Shown piece after piece: positions 36,878 to 48,152 of a stretch of 64,000 bases of DNA. A model generated the notes under the pieces. It worked only from the letters and a program-made list of their open reading frames with translations. It ran no database searches and was not told the DNA's origin. Numbering within the stretch: the stretch's first letter is position 1; every line of letters begins with the position of its first letter. Source of the stretch: Trichomonas vaginalis G3 (Eukaryota; Parabasalia; Trichomonadida; Trichomonadidae); assembly GCF_026262505.1 (NCBI RefSeq), contig NC_067208.1, positions 18,361,962 through 18,425,961 of the forward strand, written 5' to 3'. The translations under genes and the position numbers were made by a program.

Positions 36878-37834
36878 TTAGTCAATAGCATATTTATCAA
36901 CAAGAACCTTTGAATTTCCGAGACCAACACCAAAGTTGGATTCACTGAAATGAACTGTCATTAGAGGAGTATCAAATATCTCTGTTTGTGCAACTAAATC
37001 GAGGTCTGATGAACGGTAAAAGTGAAGTTTCTTAAGACCACCACCGCAAACGCCAACAAACTTCTCATCTGTTGTAACACCGAGGGAGTAAATTAAAAGA
37101 GATTCACCTCCACGTCCAATTGAAATTGATTTTTCGCATTTGCCAGTTCCGATATCAAACATTTGTAATTGGTCTTCTGCTCTATTGGATCCTGCTATGA
37201 GTTTGTTTCCAACGAAAGCCATTGACTCTCCACTGAGATGTGGACCGAAAATTGTCCTTTCGACTTTACCTGTACGAATATCCCAGAAGAGAACTGTATC
37301 ATCCCATCCACATGTTGCAACAACATCATCGTTCTGGTATGCTGCAGCATAAATTCTGGATTGATGGCCTGTCACGGTACCTTGATCGTAGGAACGAGCT
37401 GAGAACTCATGGAGTAAAACGTGTTTTTGAATTGCGTATATTCTAACTGTCTTATCTGATCCGACCGTCGTAAATTGGGTTCCTGACGGAGAAATGGCAA
37501 TTGAACTTGTTTCATTTCCTTGTTCCTTGACCATCCAAAGATTTTGTCCTGTCTCAGTATGCCACAAGGAAACATATCCAGAAGCTGATGAGCATAAGAA
37601 GGCATTATCTATCTTTGGATGCCACTTAATTGATGTTATTGGATTTGATGTGTGCAAAACATCGATCTTGTACATCAATCTAGATGTAATCGCATCTCGA
37701 ACATAGACATTACCATTGAATGTGCCGACGGCAAGCTGTCTACCATTAGGAGAGAACCTTATAACAGTGATATCTGAGCCATCATGTTCTGCTTTCCAAC
37801 AGGTGTTCGAGGATTGTAACTCGAAATATGACAT
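36878..37834 (-). CDS. WD40-repeat protein
   Basis: 318 residues from MSYFELQSSNTCWKAEHDGS, which fits one seven-bladed propeller. Repeats are visible as VIRFSPNGRQLAVGTFNGNV, IKWHPKIDNAFLCSSASGYV with SLWHTETG, AISPSGTQFTTVGSDKTVRI, AAAYQNDDVVATCGWDDTVL with FWDIRTG, and later weaker blades. No extra domain is attached. Such propellers are scaffolds in many complexes, and nothing here assigns a specific one. The gene is convergent with the small gene at 36308. Confidence 0.9.
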   Translation of the reverse strand: MSYFELQSSNTCWKAEHDGSDITVIRFSPNGRQLAVGTFNGNVYVRDAITSRLMYKIDVLHTSNPITSIKWHPKIDNAFLCSSASGYVSLWHTETGQNLWMVKEQGNETSSIAISPSGTQFTTVGSDKTVRIYAIQKHVLLHEFSARSYDQGTVTGHQSRIYAAAYQNDDVVATCGWDDTVLFWDIRTGKVERTIFGPHLSGESMAFVGNKLIAGSNRAEDQLQMFDIGTGKCEKSISIGRGGESLLIYSLGVTTDEKFVGVCGGGLKKLHFYRSSDLDLVAQTEIFDTPLMTVHFSESNFGVGLGNSKVLVDKYAID

Positions 37835-38970
37835 CGAGATTTTTTATAAAATTTCATCAAAAAATAATAACGAGAAGGACAGATTTTGTATTGAACAAGA
37901 TTTCTTTTCCTTCACCCATATAGCAATCTATTAATATTGGGAATAAAATCTATTTTATTGTACTTTTGGCAAGATATTCCTGCACTGTAATTGTAATCGA
38001 ATATCCAATACGGTTATCTTTCATCATCAAGCAATTCGTAATCGAGCATCGTCATGTATATGTGTTGATAAGATACTTACGTACACAATTAATTCTAAAT
38101 TAGAATAAATTTACATAAATTTATCTATATATTTTAACAAGTATATAATTTAAGCTTAAAATATGCAGGCCCATAGAGAGAAAAACGTTCTCTTCTATTT
38201 GTAAGATCTGTAGTTTAATAAAATTAAAAGGACAATAGGGCTAATACGTGGGAATGAGTTTTTGTAGATGAAGGTTGGCATTAAATATTGAAATTTAATT
38301 GTTCGGCTATGAATTTATTCTGTTTGGCGCTAAAAATCTAAATAAAAATTTAAAAAATATTGAATGAGCACAAATATTGAGTAAATATTGGATGAATCCA
38401 TAGCTACAAGCCATTTCCTTGCTAGAATTTTTTCCAAATTTTTTAGAAAATTAAAAAAATGAATTGAACTTCATCAATTTTGGAGATGAAAAAACGAATT
38501 CCGAAATTTTTTTGGAGGTTTTGGTTATTCGTTTCAGTTTTTTAGAATATATAAAAGGAATATGTTATATTTAAATAATGTAAAAGATTAAATATTTATT
38601 ATACTTTTAGAATTAATACTAATTTATTGAATTTGTCCATATTTTTCAAATTAATTTTTAAAATTGTGAAGCATTTCTAGTCATGGATAAGCAACAATAA
38701 AGTCTTCAATACTTTTGTCAATAGTCAACTAATGAATCAGTATAACATTATTAAGATATGGGAAATATTGAATGGCAAAAAAATGCATTGTGTTTTGATT
38801 GTTTACTCTTAATATTTAATACAACTATATCATATCTTAGAGTATTGTCCTTATTATGCTACAAATTTGGTGAGGGATGAATTGTTCGAATCTGAATTTA
38901 CATAATTTATGTTGATATTATTGGGAATAAGATGAGTAATGATTCATATTTGATATTTATCATATTATCA
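37835..38970. other. Intergenic region, nothing recognised
   Basis: More than 1.1 kb of AT-rich DNA between the divergent WD40 and solenoid genes. No coding frame, RNA gene or repeat family of the window is seen. Confidence 0.5.
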
Positions 38971-38993
38971 TCATATAAATAGGGGTTGGAGAA
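38971..38993 (+). promoter_or_regulatory. Initiator (Inr) candidate
   Basis: TCATA at 38971-38975 fits the trichomonad initiator TCA-Y-W, with the A at 38973 as transcription start. It lies 21 bases before an ATG at 38994, the usual distance in T. vaginalis. It supports a gene start here even though that ATG is not in frame with the long open frame. Confidence 0.5.
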
Positions 38994-41900
38994 ATGAAGT
39001 TTATTCGATTTTGGATTCTAAACTCAAGTATCACTGGATTTTTTCGGTCCCAAACTTAATTGAAACCGAAAAAACAGAGATACTTAAACAGATTTGTTTA
39101 GGAGAACCATGCTTTTACTACCTATACGAAGATTCTATCTCTACAGAATATTTAATTTCGTATTTAGAGGCATTAAGAGCATTATCACCCACTCCAATAT
39201 ATAAATTTGTTAAAGAGAGTCCAACTAAGGCACATTATTACTCAGATATTAACACAATTTTACAATATTATAGACAGGACAACTACAAAATCAATTTCAC
39301 ACCAATATATCAGAATATACTGCTTAAAATAGGAGATTCATGGTCAGAGAGCATATTTGATGCTATTCAAAATCCACAAAAAATCGAAAAAAATGCAAAA
39401 ACTTTATTACGTAACATTGATAAACTATATTCACATAACCCTCAGCTATTACGAGCTTTACAATCCTATATCGACACAATTTTAGCGAAAATTGGAGATC
39501 ATGATATTGTTCCGCATTTTGGAGTCAATATCTTCTATATTTACGGAGGTATTGATGAAAGATTTATCGTATCATTACCTCCTGATTTACTAAATCCACA
39601 AAATTACTTCTCTTTCTGGGGAAGTCCATCATTGATGGGAAATTCTCGAGTTTCTGTTTTATATCAACGCTTTGTTTCTGCTCAAAATACATTTCCTAAC
39701 GATTTTAGATTACTCTCGCAGAATCATTCCTTTACTTTACTGAATGAATCAATAATGAAAAATAAACACTTCGTAGACATTATATTTTCTCATGCTCATA
39801 ACCACTTAATGACTCGTGATTTTCAAATGGTTGCAAAAGTGCTAGAATTATTCGATGATTTACGACCTTACGCCTTATTATTAGATTACGAAAAAATCTC
39901 GCCAGATCCACAATTTTTACATGGAATTATCGATTATTACGCCAAACCAAAGGTTCTTATGAACTTCTATGGTAGATATCATAACGAGGAAACGTTTTAC
40001 AAATCAATTTCAAATTTACTCGGAAAAACAATCACTTCGAACGATTTAGTTGATAACTCTATTGTTAAACTCATATTACCATCACTTTTAGCTCTTACAG
40101 TTGAAGATTCAATCTCATTAGGAGAATCAGAGTTATTATCTTATCCAGACGAAGACAGAATAGCAGATTTCGCAGTAATTTACACTTTCAAAGCATTGGA
40201 ATTGATTGTCAATGCGATTAAAGGCCAAAACATTGATGAATCAGAATTATTATCTTTAATTTCGAATATTCCTGTTTCTTATCACAAACAGGTCATCATA
40301 GACATACTATCTATACTTTTCCTGCAAGATAGTACAGGTAAATTCGTTTGTACGGCTTCTTTGGCCCAACAAGTTTTAACTGTTTTAGAAACTTTCGCCG
40401 ATGAAAAGGAAACAAAAGAAATCGTAGCAAATGGACTGAGTAAATTGCAGAGAGGCATTGTAATGAACGCGCATTCGATTAGCGAATGTCTGCTGAGTAC
40501 TAAGGACTCTGTTTTGGTCGCATTTTCCAATTATGAATACGACATGGCGGAAATCTTGTCAAAAGATGATAAAGAATTGAACGAAATTTGCAAGATGGCA
40601 CATGCTATACATCTCATTAAGAATGGTAACCAAGAGCAGATCCCAAAGGAATGGTTTACCTCAAAACTTTGGGAAAATCTCGCATTGAGTTGGAACCAAA
40701 ACGAAAAAAGTGACAAAAAATTTGATCAAAAAATTTTCTCTGAAAAAATTTCTGATGAAAAAGTATTGAAATTAATTGAGAAGAGGAAAAACGAAGTTGA
40801 CATCAAGCCAGTATTAGAACTAGCATTGAAACACGTCAATTCCAATGATACTTCTGTTGAATTTAATTATAATTACAAATTATTAAAAGGTTTTGTTGAT
40901 TACGTTGATCTATACAACAGAACAACAAAGACAGAGCTCGGCACACAAGGTGGATCTGCAATTGATGGAATTTTACAAAGTACAAAAATATCTGATCTGA
41001 AAGATTTGGAATTATTGCTTGGAAAGAACGCATTGGAGTTTATTTTATCATCAAAGAAGGTCTTCAATGCTTCTGATAACATTAAATCCCTAATTGATGG
41101 TATTTCTCCTTTAATTTTGAAAACATCTCAGTTTTATGATGCAAAAACTCAGCAAAAACAGAGAATTACTAAGATACTCAAGTCATATTCATCTAAATTC
41201 TCTTCTAATAAGGAGATTTCTGACTGTTTGAACGAGGATTTCGATGATTTAGATGTTTTCATGATGACTTTTTTGGCAACTTTACATTCATTGAAAAATA
41301 TTTCAGAGGAAATAATTTATTTAGCTGTTGATTTGCTTGATGACGTATACTATTTCAATATTCCCGAAGAGTTTGTTGAGAAAATCCTTAATATTTCAAT
41401 TTTGAACAATTTAATTCAGATTATTATTGAAATTAGGTTCAGATATCCTTTTATTGTTGACAAATGCAAAGAAACAATCAGGAAAGAGATGCATCTGATT
41501 GATTTCATCAATGTTTTCCCTGAAGAAAGTAATTCCCAAATAGAAACAATTCTAAAAAGTGGAATTGAAGTTAATGACATGAATTCTGCTTTAGATCAAC
41601 TGATTGATGAAGAAAAAGATGATATAGCTCTTGAAATAGCTACAAACAACAATATTTTGGATGATTTTGTCACAAAAATGTCATCAAAAATCACTCAAAA
41701 AATCAAAGAAAATCAGAAATTCAATGTTCACTTCACAAATGAAAATGTTTCCAGGAAAATCTTTAATTCTTTGCCTGAAGAACAGAGAACATTGACTAAC
41801 CAGTTGATCCTCACACACCACAATGCAAAATCTTCTTCTCTTCTCTCAATAATCAATGAATTTCCTGATATTGAATGTGACAATGAAATAATTCACGAAT

Positions 41901-43621
41901 TTAATCAAAAAATTTGTCAAAAAAGTGACATTGAAAAAGTCCAAATCATTAATAAATGGTATGATAAGTATTATAAAGTTATGAAGAACAAATCAATGAT
42001 TGTTGATTATGTTTATGATTTGTTCAAAGTGATGATTGATTCTGTTGAAGTGAACAATCTCGAAAATGAAGAAAAATTTGTAAAAATCCTTAAAAAAATC
42101 AACAATTTCTTGAATAATTATCAGTTAAAAGAAGAAAAGAAAATCAGATATTTCTGCAAACTGATAAATCTTAGATTGTTCTTGAGATTCGGTGTCAATT
42201 ACTCCTTCAAAGGATTTCCAGACAAAACAAACAACATCAGAGAAATTTTGATGAAATTTGATGAAATGAATTTGATATTTGAACATAAGGAGCTCTTCAA
42301 AGAAGATAACATTGCTCTTCCTCTACTCAAGCAGTCTCTAAACTGCTGCAATTTAGGTTTCTTCGATGATGCAATGAAATTTTTGCAAAATTGCGAAAAT
42401 CCTGATGAAAAAAGTGAAGATTTTAATTCTATTGAAGATTTAGTTAATGAAGGAATTCGTACATTAAAACATCCGATTCCTTTCGAATTGAGATATTTAG
42501 ATAACCCTGTTAATGTTGAAATAACTCCTCCTTTCTACAGAATCAACGTTGTTATAATGGGAAGAGGAGGAATGTTGATAGGACAAGATCAATTCAAGGC
42601 TTTGGCGAAACTTATTGAATCTTTCACTGGTTTGAATCAGTGTTTGAGTTATCATGTTTCTCTTGGCCAATTTAAGGAATTATTCGATGTTTGGAGGAGA
42701 TTACCTGAAATTTTGCAGTCAGAGCATTGCGCAATAGAAAGAATTCTTAAACCAGCTGTTTATTCACAACAAATACAGCAGTTGTGGCAATATCTCGCGA
42801 GAAATGATAAAGACAGAGATGATTTCAAAACTTTGGAAGGAATTTTGAATTATTTTAGAATAAATAGAATGCTTCTAACTTTGGCTGATGCACAGCTTAA
42901 ACTTGGTTTGTTTGAAGATGCTATAGAGACACTTCTTGATGCAGAGAATGATCATTCATCATGGAAGGAATGGCTCTCTAAAATCGACCTTCTTCAAGCA
43001 GCAATAAGTAGAGAAAAAAGTGTCAGAACAGGAAAACACGCAGTTTTTAAGATTCCTTCTGTAAGATTTTCTAAAATTGAACAGCTTTCGAGGTTGCAAA
43101 GACAGTATATTGAGATGTGCATAAACACAAAGATAAGGTTTAATAAGTACCATGATATATTGACAAGCGATTCCAGTGCTTTGCAAATGAGTTTAGTTTG
43201 TTTGTTTAACCAAGAATTTACATTGGCTGTTCAAATTGCTGACAGCCAGAACTGCTTGCAAGATGTTGTTGAGCAATTAGTTGGAAAAGTTGAGTACGCA
43301 GGTATAGATGTTATTAAGGACATTCTTGCGAAAATGGCTGATAAAATGGATTCGAATAATTATGCTAAACTTGCAACAATGATTATGACAGTTTTGACAC
43401 CAAAATTAAAGAAAACAAATATTCCTCAGTTCATTGTTACACATATTAAAGGTGCTGAACTTCAAATTAGTTTACTTGCAAAGTTTAATTTCTTGCAAGA
43501 AGCAATGCAAGTTGCGAAGAAATACGGAAAGAAAGAAGGATACTTAATTATAGAATCAGCTGCAAGTGCAACAGGAAATCACAAATTAGCATCTGAATGC
43601 GAAAAATTATCAAGAAAATAA
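38994..43621 (+). CDS. Large alpha-solenoid protein, spastizin (ZFYVE26)-like at the C-terminus
   Basis: The open frame from 39011 to 43621 codes for 1,536 residues, but it has no ATG until residue 209 (39635). The best-placed ATG (38994, after an initiator) is in another frame, so a one-base error or a true frameshift near 39005 is likely. The protein is built of helical repeats throughout, without a membrane segment. The last 350 residues, from YRINVVIMGRGGMLIGQDQF through LNQCLSYHVSLGQFKELFDV, LKPAVYSQQIQQLWQYLARN and ADAQLKLGLFEDAIETLLDA, resemble the C-terminal region of spastizin, which works with spatacsin and AP-5 at lysosomes. No FYVE finger is seen. The assignment is tentative. Confidence 0.6.
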
Positions 43622-43999
43622 TTCCTTTTGTAGTTTTTGTTTAAAATTTTTTATACTATTTTTTGTAGTAACATAATAATCTAAAAACATCTTATTATAG
43701 TTTTTATAATCAGATCACTCCATATACACTATCATTGTATTCTTCATCTAGAATCTAAGATTAATTCCAAATCACTTTATTCTAATATATATTTTGATCA
43801 CACATAATTAATATAATTATTTTAGTTTGCAAAAAAGTACTTTTGATGTCCCAAAAAGTGATAGTTTTTAATTTCTTTATTTCTAGTGAGAATAAATATT
43901 GAGTTCATTTGCAAAAAGTGAAACTACTATTGTATTAAAAAGCATATCAGTTGTCTTCTGAATATCAAAGATGTTAAACCACAACTTTTTGAAAATTTC
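43622..43999. other. Intergenic region, nothing recognised
   Basis: AT-rich. It contains GCAAAAAAGTACTTTTGATG and related short repeats of CAAAAAGTGA, but no gene. Confidence 0.5.
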
Positions 44000-44316
44000 A
44001 GCTTCACACCTCTACACATCGCTGCAGCGAATCAATTCTCAGACTTAAACTCCATCCAGTGGACATATCTCCACCTTACAGCGAAATGCGGATCAACTAG
44101 TTTTGATGAAGAGTTTATAAAGCAGGAACATGTCGATGTCTAACGTCAATACTTAAATCAACGATTGAGAAAATTTTGAAAATTCTCCTTTCTCATGGAG
44201 ACATCGATTTGAGTGGTGTTGAAAGCGTAGGACACACATCTAAAGATGTCACACTCCAGATTAAGAACGAAGATATTATTAATCTTCTATATGAGTATTT
44301 ATTCATGTATGAAGTA
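44000..44316 (+). pseudogene. Ankyrin-repeat gene remnant, plus strand
   Basis: Two pieces of the trichomonad ankyrin family are readable. At 44000-44143 the plus strand reads FTPLHIAAANQFSDLN, an ankyrin repeat, before a stop. At 44171-44316 it reads KILKILLSHGDIDLSGVESV, then GHTSKDVTLQIKNEDIINLL and YEYLF, the typical C-terminal end of this family. The middle and the N-terminal region are missing. It is convergent with the minus-strand remnant that starts at 44317. Confidence 0.7.
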
Positions 44317-45124
44317 AGAAGTTTGATAGTTTCTTTTTTATAAAAACGTGCTGCAACATGAAGAGCAGTTTCTCTATTATTAGTTTTTTCATCGATATTT
44401 GCACCATGTGAAATAAGGAGTTTGACAATTTCTTTATAATTATTATCTGTGGCAATGTGAAGAGCGGTATATCCATCTTTATTTTTTTCATTGATACTCG
44501 CACCATGTGAAAGGAAGTATTGGATAAGGGATGAAATATTAAAAATCACTGAATAAACAAAGCATTTGTTTATATCATTAGTTTGATCGAAATAAACTAA
44601 AAAGGATTCAAGATTTTTGTAAATTGCACAAACTTCTAAATCGATTTCTATATTGTACTCATTCATCAGGAATGTAACAAAATCAAGGTTGTGTGAAATA
44701 ATTATTTCAAGCATTCACTCATTATCTCTGAATTTCCTCCTAAAAATGAAAATTCTAGACATTTTGTAGTTATTTCTGAGGTGAATTTCATTCTTAAGAA
44801 CTTGAAGCAATCAATAGCTCCATGGTAACAACATAATTCAAGTAATGAATTGTAGCCATATTTTGGATATAAACTGCTTTCAAGTTTTTGATCTTTATCA
44901 AATTCTTCTCTTTCAGTGAATGCGATGAATCTTTCTTTGTCATTATTCATAATTGCTCTATAAATTGTATTTTCTGCATGAATTGCTTTGATCATTTTGT
45001 AAATTGAATTTAATTCTTCTTCATTTTCCGTTTTTAGCTGATACAATGCAGTAAATGAATCGATGTAGTATTTATAGATACTTCGTAATTCACTGAATTT
45101 ATTTGGGCCTATGTCTTGATTGGA
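44317..45124 (-). pseudogene. Ankyrin-repeat gene remnant of the DUF3447 family, minus strand
   Basis: The family N-terminus is clear: SNQDIGPNKFSELRSIYKYY and NEEELNSIYKMIKAI. It then jumps straight to HAENTIYRAIMNNDKERFI, whereas family members I know have about 80 residues more in between, so there is an internal deletion near 44990. Then come YNSLLELCCYHGAIDCFKFL and GGNSEIMSECLK, where the frame ends near 44702. A second frame continues from 44714 with SHNLDFVTFLMNEYNIEIDL, about 30 bases of the family sequence being lost. Two ankyrin repeats follow (SHGASINEKNKDGYTALHIA). The end runs into the opposite remnant at 44317. These proteins form one of the largest families of T. vaginalis; many copies are pseudogenes. 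Confidence 0.8.
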
Positions 45125-45289
45125 TATTAAAAAATTTTCTATAAATGTAGAAAAATAAATGATCTCAAAGAAATAAAGGATAGAATTTTTTTTTGACATA
45201 AATAACCAAACTCTAACAAGTTTGCATGGATGCAGGCATGGACGCATACCTTGCCAAACCTGGCCGAATGCAACAGATCTCAGCATTGA

Positions 45290-45672
45290 TCAAGCGATTC
45301 TCATCACATTAACAAAATATTTATTTTTATTTATTATTTATTATTTCATGATGTTTTTTACTTATTAATAAAAATTATTTTTTAAAAAGATTAACCCATT
45401 ATAGCAAATGATTATTTGCAAAGGAATATAGATATATAACAAATGGTTGGTTTCAATTAACATCGGAACCGGTTCCACTCTCTCAATTTTTAAAATTGAA
45501 TATATAAATCAATAAGAGTTTTCTAGCAATGCTACGCCATGCATCATAATATAATAATATAGCTTATATTACACTAATATAATAACTTTGATTCTAAGTC
45601 ATGAAAACTCTTAGCGTGAGTGACTTTCAGAAAAAGAAAAAATTTATTTGTTTGATGTGAAGTTTATTAAAT
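45290..45672. other. Intergenic region, nothing recognised
   Basis: AT-rich, with short ATAATAT repeats near 45550. No gene or known repeat. Confidence 0.5.
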
Positions 45673-46725
45673 TTATAGAAATGTTTGAAAATTTAATATA
45701 TTTTCGAGCTTTCTCAATATTTTCAAAATATTCTTTGTGAATTTATTTTTATTGATATCAAGAATTTGATATTCGAGTTCATAGTATGTTTTACAAATAT
45801 CTATGTTAGATGTATCTTTGATTTCGTTAGTTATTTCAACTGTTCCTCCTTTAATTGGACTTACATCAATGAAACATCTATCAACTGTAATTTTGGCACT
45901 ATCTCCATAGAAATAATATTGAGAAATATTGTTATTTGAGAAACAACATTTTGTTAAATTTGTTGGAGATTTATATGCATAAACTAACCAATAATCAGTA
46001 ATATTTTGGAAATTTGTTGCTTCAAATAGAATATTTGATGATGGTGAATTATAAAGGTTAACAGGGGCAGCATCACTTGGAGTATTATCTTTATTATCAT
46101 AAAATATAGAAAATAAAACTTTTGAATCAGTTAAATAACTTTCAAAACAAGAAACACTTCTTCCATTGCATTTTGAATGAGAAATATTTGAATTAGTGAA
46201 ATTAATTTTTCCATTTTTTAGGTAAATATTTCTATATCCTAAGTTATTTTCTCCACTTTTAGTAATCGAAGATGAAAGAATTTTGTTTTGGAATGATTCT
46301 TTATTTGAAACATCTGAATAACAATAAACTCCATAAGTATATGTTGTTGTTACTTTTGATGAGTCACTTATTATTCGATCTTGGACACATTCACCTTCAC
46401 TGGAGAAGAATAAACTTCCTCCAGCTTTGGAATTACTACAATTTAAAAATTGGGAAGTATCAACTAATAGTTTTGTTGTATCTTTCGAAGTTTGAAAATT
46501 AATAGCACTTGATTTAATATTTTCGGCAAAGAGACAGTGCTTTACGTAGTAATTTTGATCAGTTTTTAGAAGATTTGTTGTTTCGTCTTCATATTGTGTA
46601 TTGGAAAGATCTTCCCCATAAAAATCATCCCATTCAAGCCTTAAAAAATTGTCCAACTTGATCCATGGACAAATTTTGCTCAGGAATGGACATTTTTCGA
46701 AAAAAAAATTCATCGTTCCGATCAT
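45673..46725 (-). CDS. Beta-helix (Pmp-like) surface-type protein
   Basis: 350 residues from MIGTMNFFFEKCPFLSKICP. The body shows short strands with regular Asn, Ser and Cys (YYVKHCLFAENIKSSAINFQ, then LLVDTSQFLNCSNSKAGGSL, FFSSEGECVQDRIISDSS, and INFTNSNISHSKCNGRS), the pattern of right-handed beta-helix proteins. T. vaginalis has a family of such proteins with the GG-S-L-F-F and Y-G-V-Y-C-Y motifs. Family members that I know end in a transmembrane segment with a short tail; here the frame ends in a basic helix without one, so this may be a truncated copy. A classical signal peptide is not evident. Confidence 0.65.
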   Translation of the reverse strand: MIGTMNFFFEKCPFLSKICPWIKLDNFLRLEWDDFYGEDLSNTQYEDETTNLLKTDQNYYVKHCLFAENIKSSAINFQTSKDTTKLLVDTSQFLNCSNSKAGGSLFFSSEGECVQDRIISDSSKVTTTYTYGVYCYSDVSNKESFQNKILSSSITKSGENNLGYRNIYLKNGKINFTNSNISHSKCNGRSVSCFESYLTDSKVLFSIFYDNKDNTPSDAAPVNLYNSPSSNILFEATNFQNITDYWLVYAYKSPTNLTKCCFSNNNISQYYFYGDSAKITVDRCFIDVSPIKGGTVEITNEIKDTSNIDICKTYYELEYQILDINKNKFTKNILKILRKLENILNFQTFL

Positions 46726-47064
46726 GACGATAGAATTTTCCTATATCGATATTCTGCTTGGAATGAATCCAAATCTCTAATTTTCCCCATATAATAACAT
46801 ACTTTTTAATATAAAAATAGACAGTACCAACTTTGCGGATCTTCGATCCGCAAAGTTGGTACCTAAAGCGTTTTAGACTAAAAATAAATACATTTAAATA
46901 CCTAAAGCAAAGTTGGAATGAATGGAAAATTTTAAATTTCTATAAATTAATGAGAAGTCAAAGTATTTATTAAAATACGTTTGAAAAAGAATTCCGACAC
47001 CCTTCTATCGATCAAAATTCCCTAAGCTATTCATGCTCCAAGGAATGAGATCAGATAGTGGGTA
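46726..47064. other. Intergenic region with a long perfect hairpin
   Basis: It holds no gene. The inverted repeat at 46824-46862 is described separately. The word TACCTAAAGC occurs at 46860 and again near 46899, and AAAGTTGG recurs close by. Confidence 0.5.
46824..46862. repeat. Perfect inverted repeat, 18 bp arms, 3 base loop
   Basis: The left arm is GTACCAACTTTGCGGATC (46824-46841), the loop TTC, the right arm GATCCGCAAAGTTGGTAC (46845-46862). The arms match completely. It could be a transcription terminator-like hairpin, a relic of a small transposon, or an inversion product. Confidence 0.9.
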
Positions 47065-47644
47065 TCAAAATATAAATTCGGAAAAGAGATCATCATTACT
47101 TATGCATGGCTCTGGAGGAGAAAAGACATCGTCGAGGAATTCTTCCTGAGGGACGAATGAAATTGCTTCTTCTTTGCCTTGCTGTAGTAGTTCTTTCATT
47201 TTCCTTTTCGTTTGACGTGTGTTCTTGAAAAGACCAATTGGACCTTTGCTGTTAATTAAAACCACTTCCGGTTGGACTAATGGGAGATTTATGTCAATCC
47301 TATTGATTACACCCTTATTGTTGGCGGTGGTGTGGAAATATTGGAGTATGGGATAGTGCTCCCCAATTCTTTTGCAAAAACCATATCGCAACTCTTATAT
47401 TGCGATATACCTCATGATATGGTTTAAGCGAGGAGTTTTTGTAAACTACATTCACCAAGTAATCACCACCTCTTTTACATATAGTTTGAAGGACATTGTG
47501 ATTCCAATTACGGTTGATTATTAATTCTTTGTACGCTTCATATTCATGGAGATTCTCCGGAACCTCTTGCTTATATTTGTTGCGTACTTCAGTTTGCAAT
47601 TTGTTTCTTTCTGCTCGATGAGAGTCATTTCGAGTTTTGGACAT
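47065..47644 (-). pseudogene. Unknown host gene with one frame break
   Basis: The upstream frame begins MSKTRNDSHRAERNKLQTEV and reaches VYRNIRVAIWFLQKNWG. The downstream frame, overlapping it at 47315-47391, carries the sensible continuation (YFHTTANNKGVINRIDINLP, then PLVQPEVVLINSKGPIGLFK), while the upstream frame becomes junk after WG. A single base difference near 47350 would explain this, either a sequencing error or a mutation. The whole would be about 190 residues, basic at the start and acidic at the end (FSPPEPCISNDDLFSEFIF). No family is recognised. Confidence 0.5.
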
Positions 47645-48152
47645 TTTTGAAAAATGGAGTAACTTTGAGATTTTTTATTGAATTTGATGATCGCAGCAGT
47701 AAAAAATGATACCATAGCGAATGGCTAGAAAATATATGAGTAATGTTCGCTTGGCCGCGTTTTTTTCAAATTTTTTATAATCCTGTCTTATCATTTAGAC
47801 CTAATAAGTCATATAAGCACAAAAAGTTCTTTTGTTTTAACGAATCAAATTTGTAAATATTGCTGACTTATAAATAAAACTTCAAAATTTGAAGGAAAAT
47901 TTAGAAAACAATAGGTTGTTCATGAAAACTAATATAAATAATAAAATTTGCACGATTTAAATTCCATAAAATTCATGGAATTTGAATATTTGAAAGAGAA
48001 TCTTCAAGTAAATCGCACAAAAATACAGTTTTCATTCGTCACATTTTATAAGTATTACATTCCACTATTTCCCAAGACAAATTAAAATAATCAAACCCTT
48101 TTATTTGGTCTTCCCTCCCCCTGAAAATCTGGAAATAAAATTTTGCCTTTGA
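47645..48152. other. Upstream region of the giant gene
   Basis: No gene. Two initiator-like words, TCATT at 48032 and TCACA at 48039, lie about 115 bases before the ATG at 48153, farther than usual for the organism. A T/C-rich stretch (CTTCCCTCCCCCTG) lies at 48110-48124. A TGA stop stands directly before the ATG, so the frame cannot begin earlier. Confidence 0.5.
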
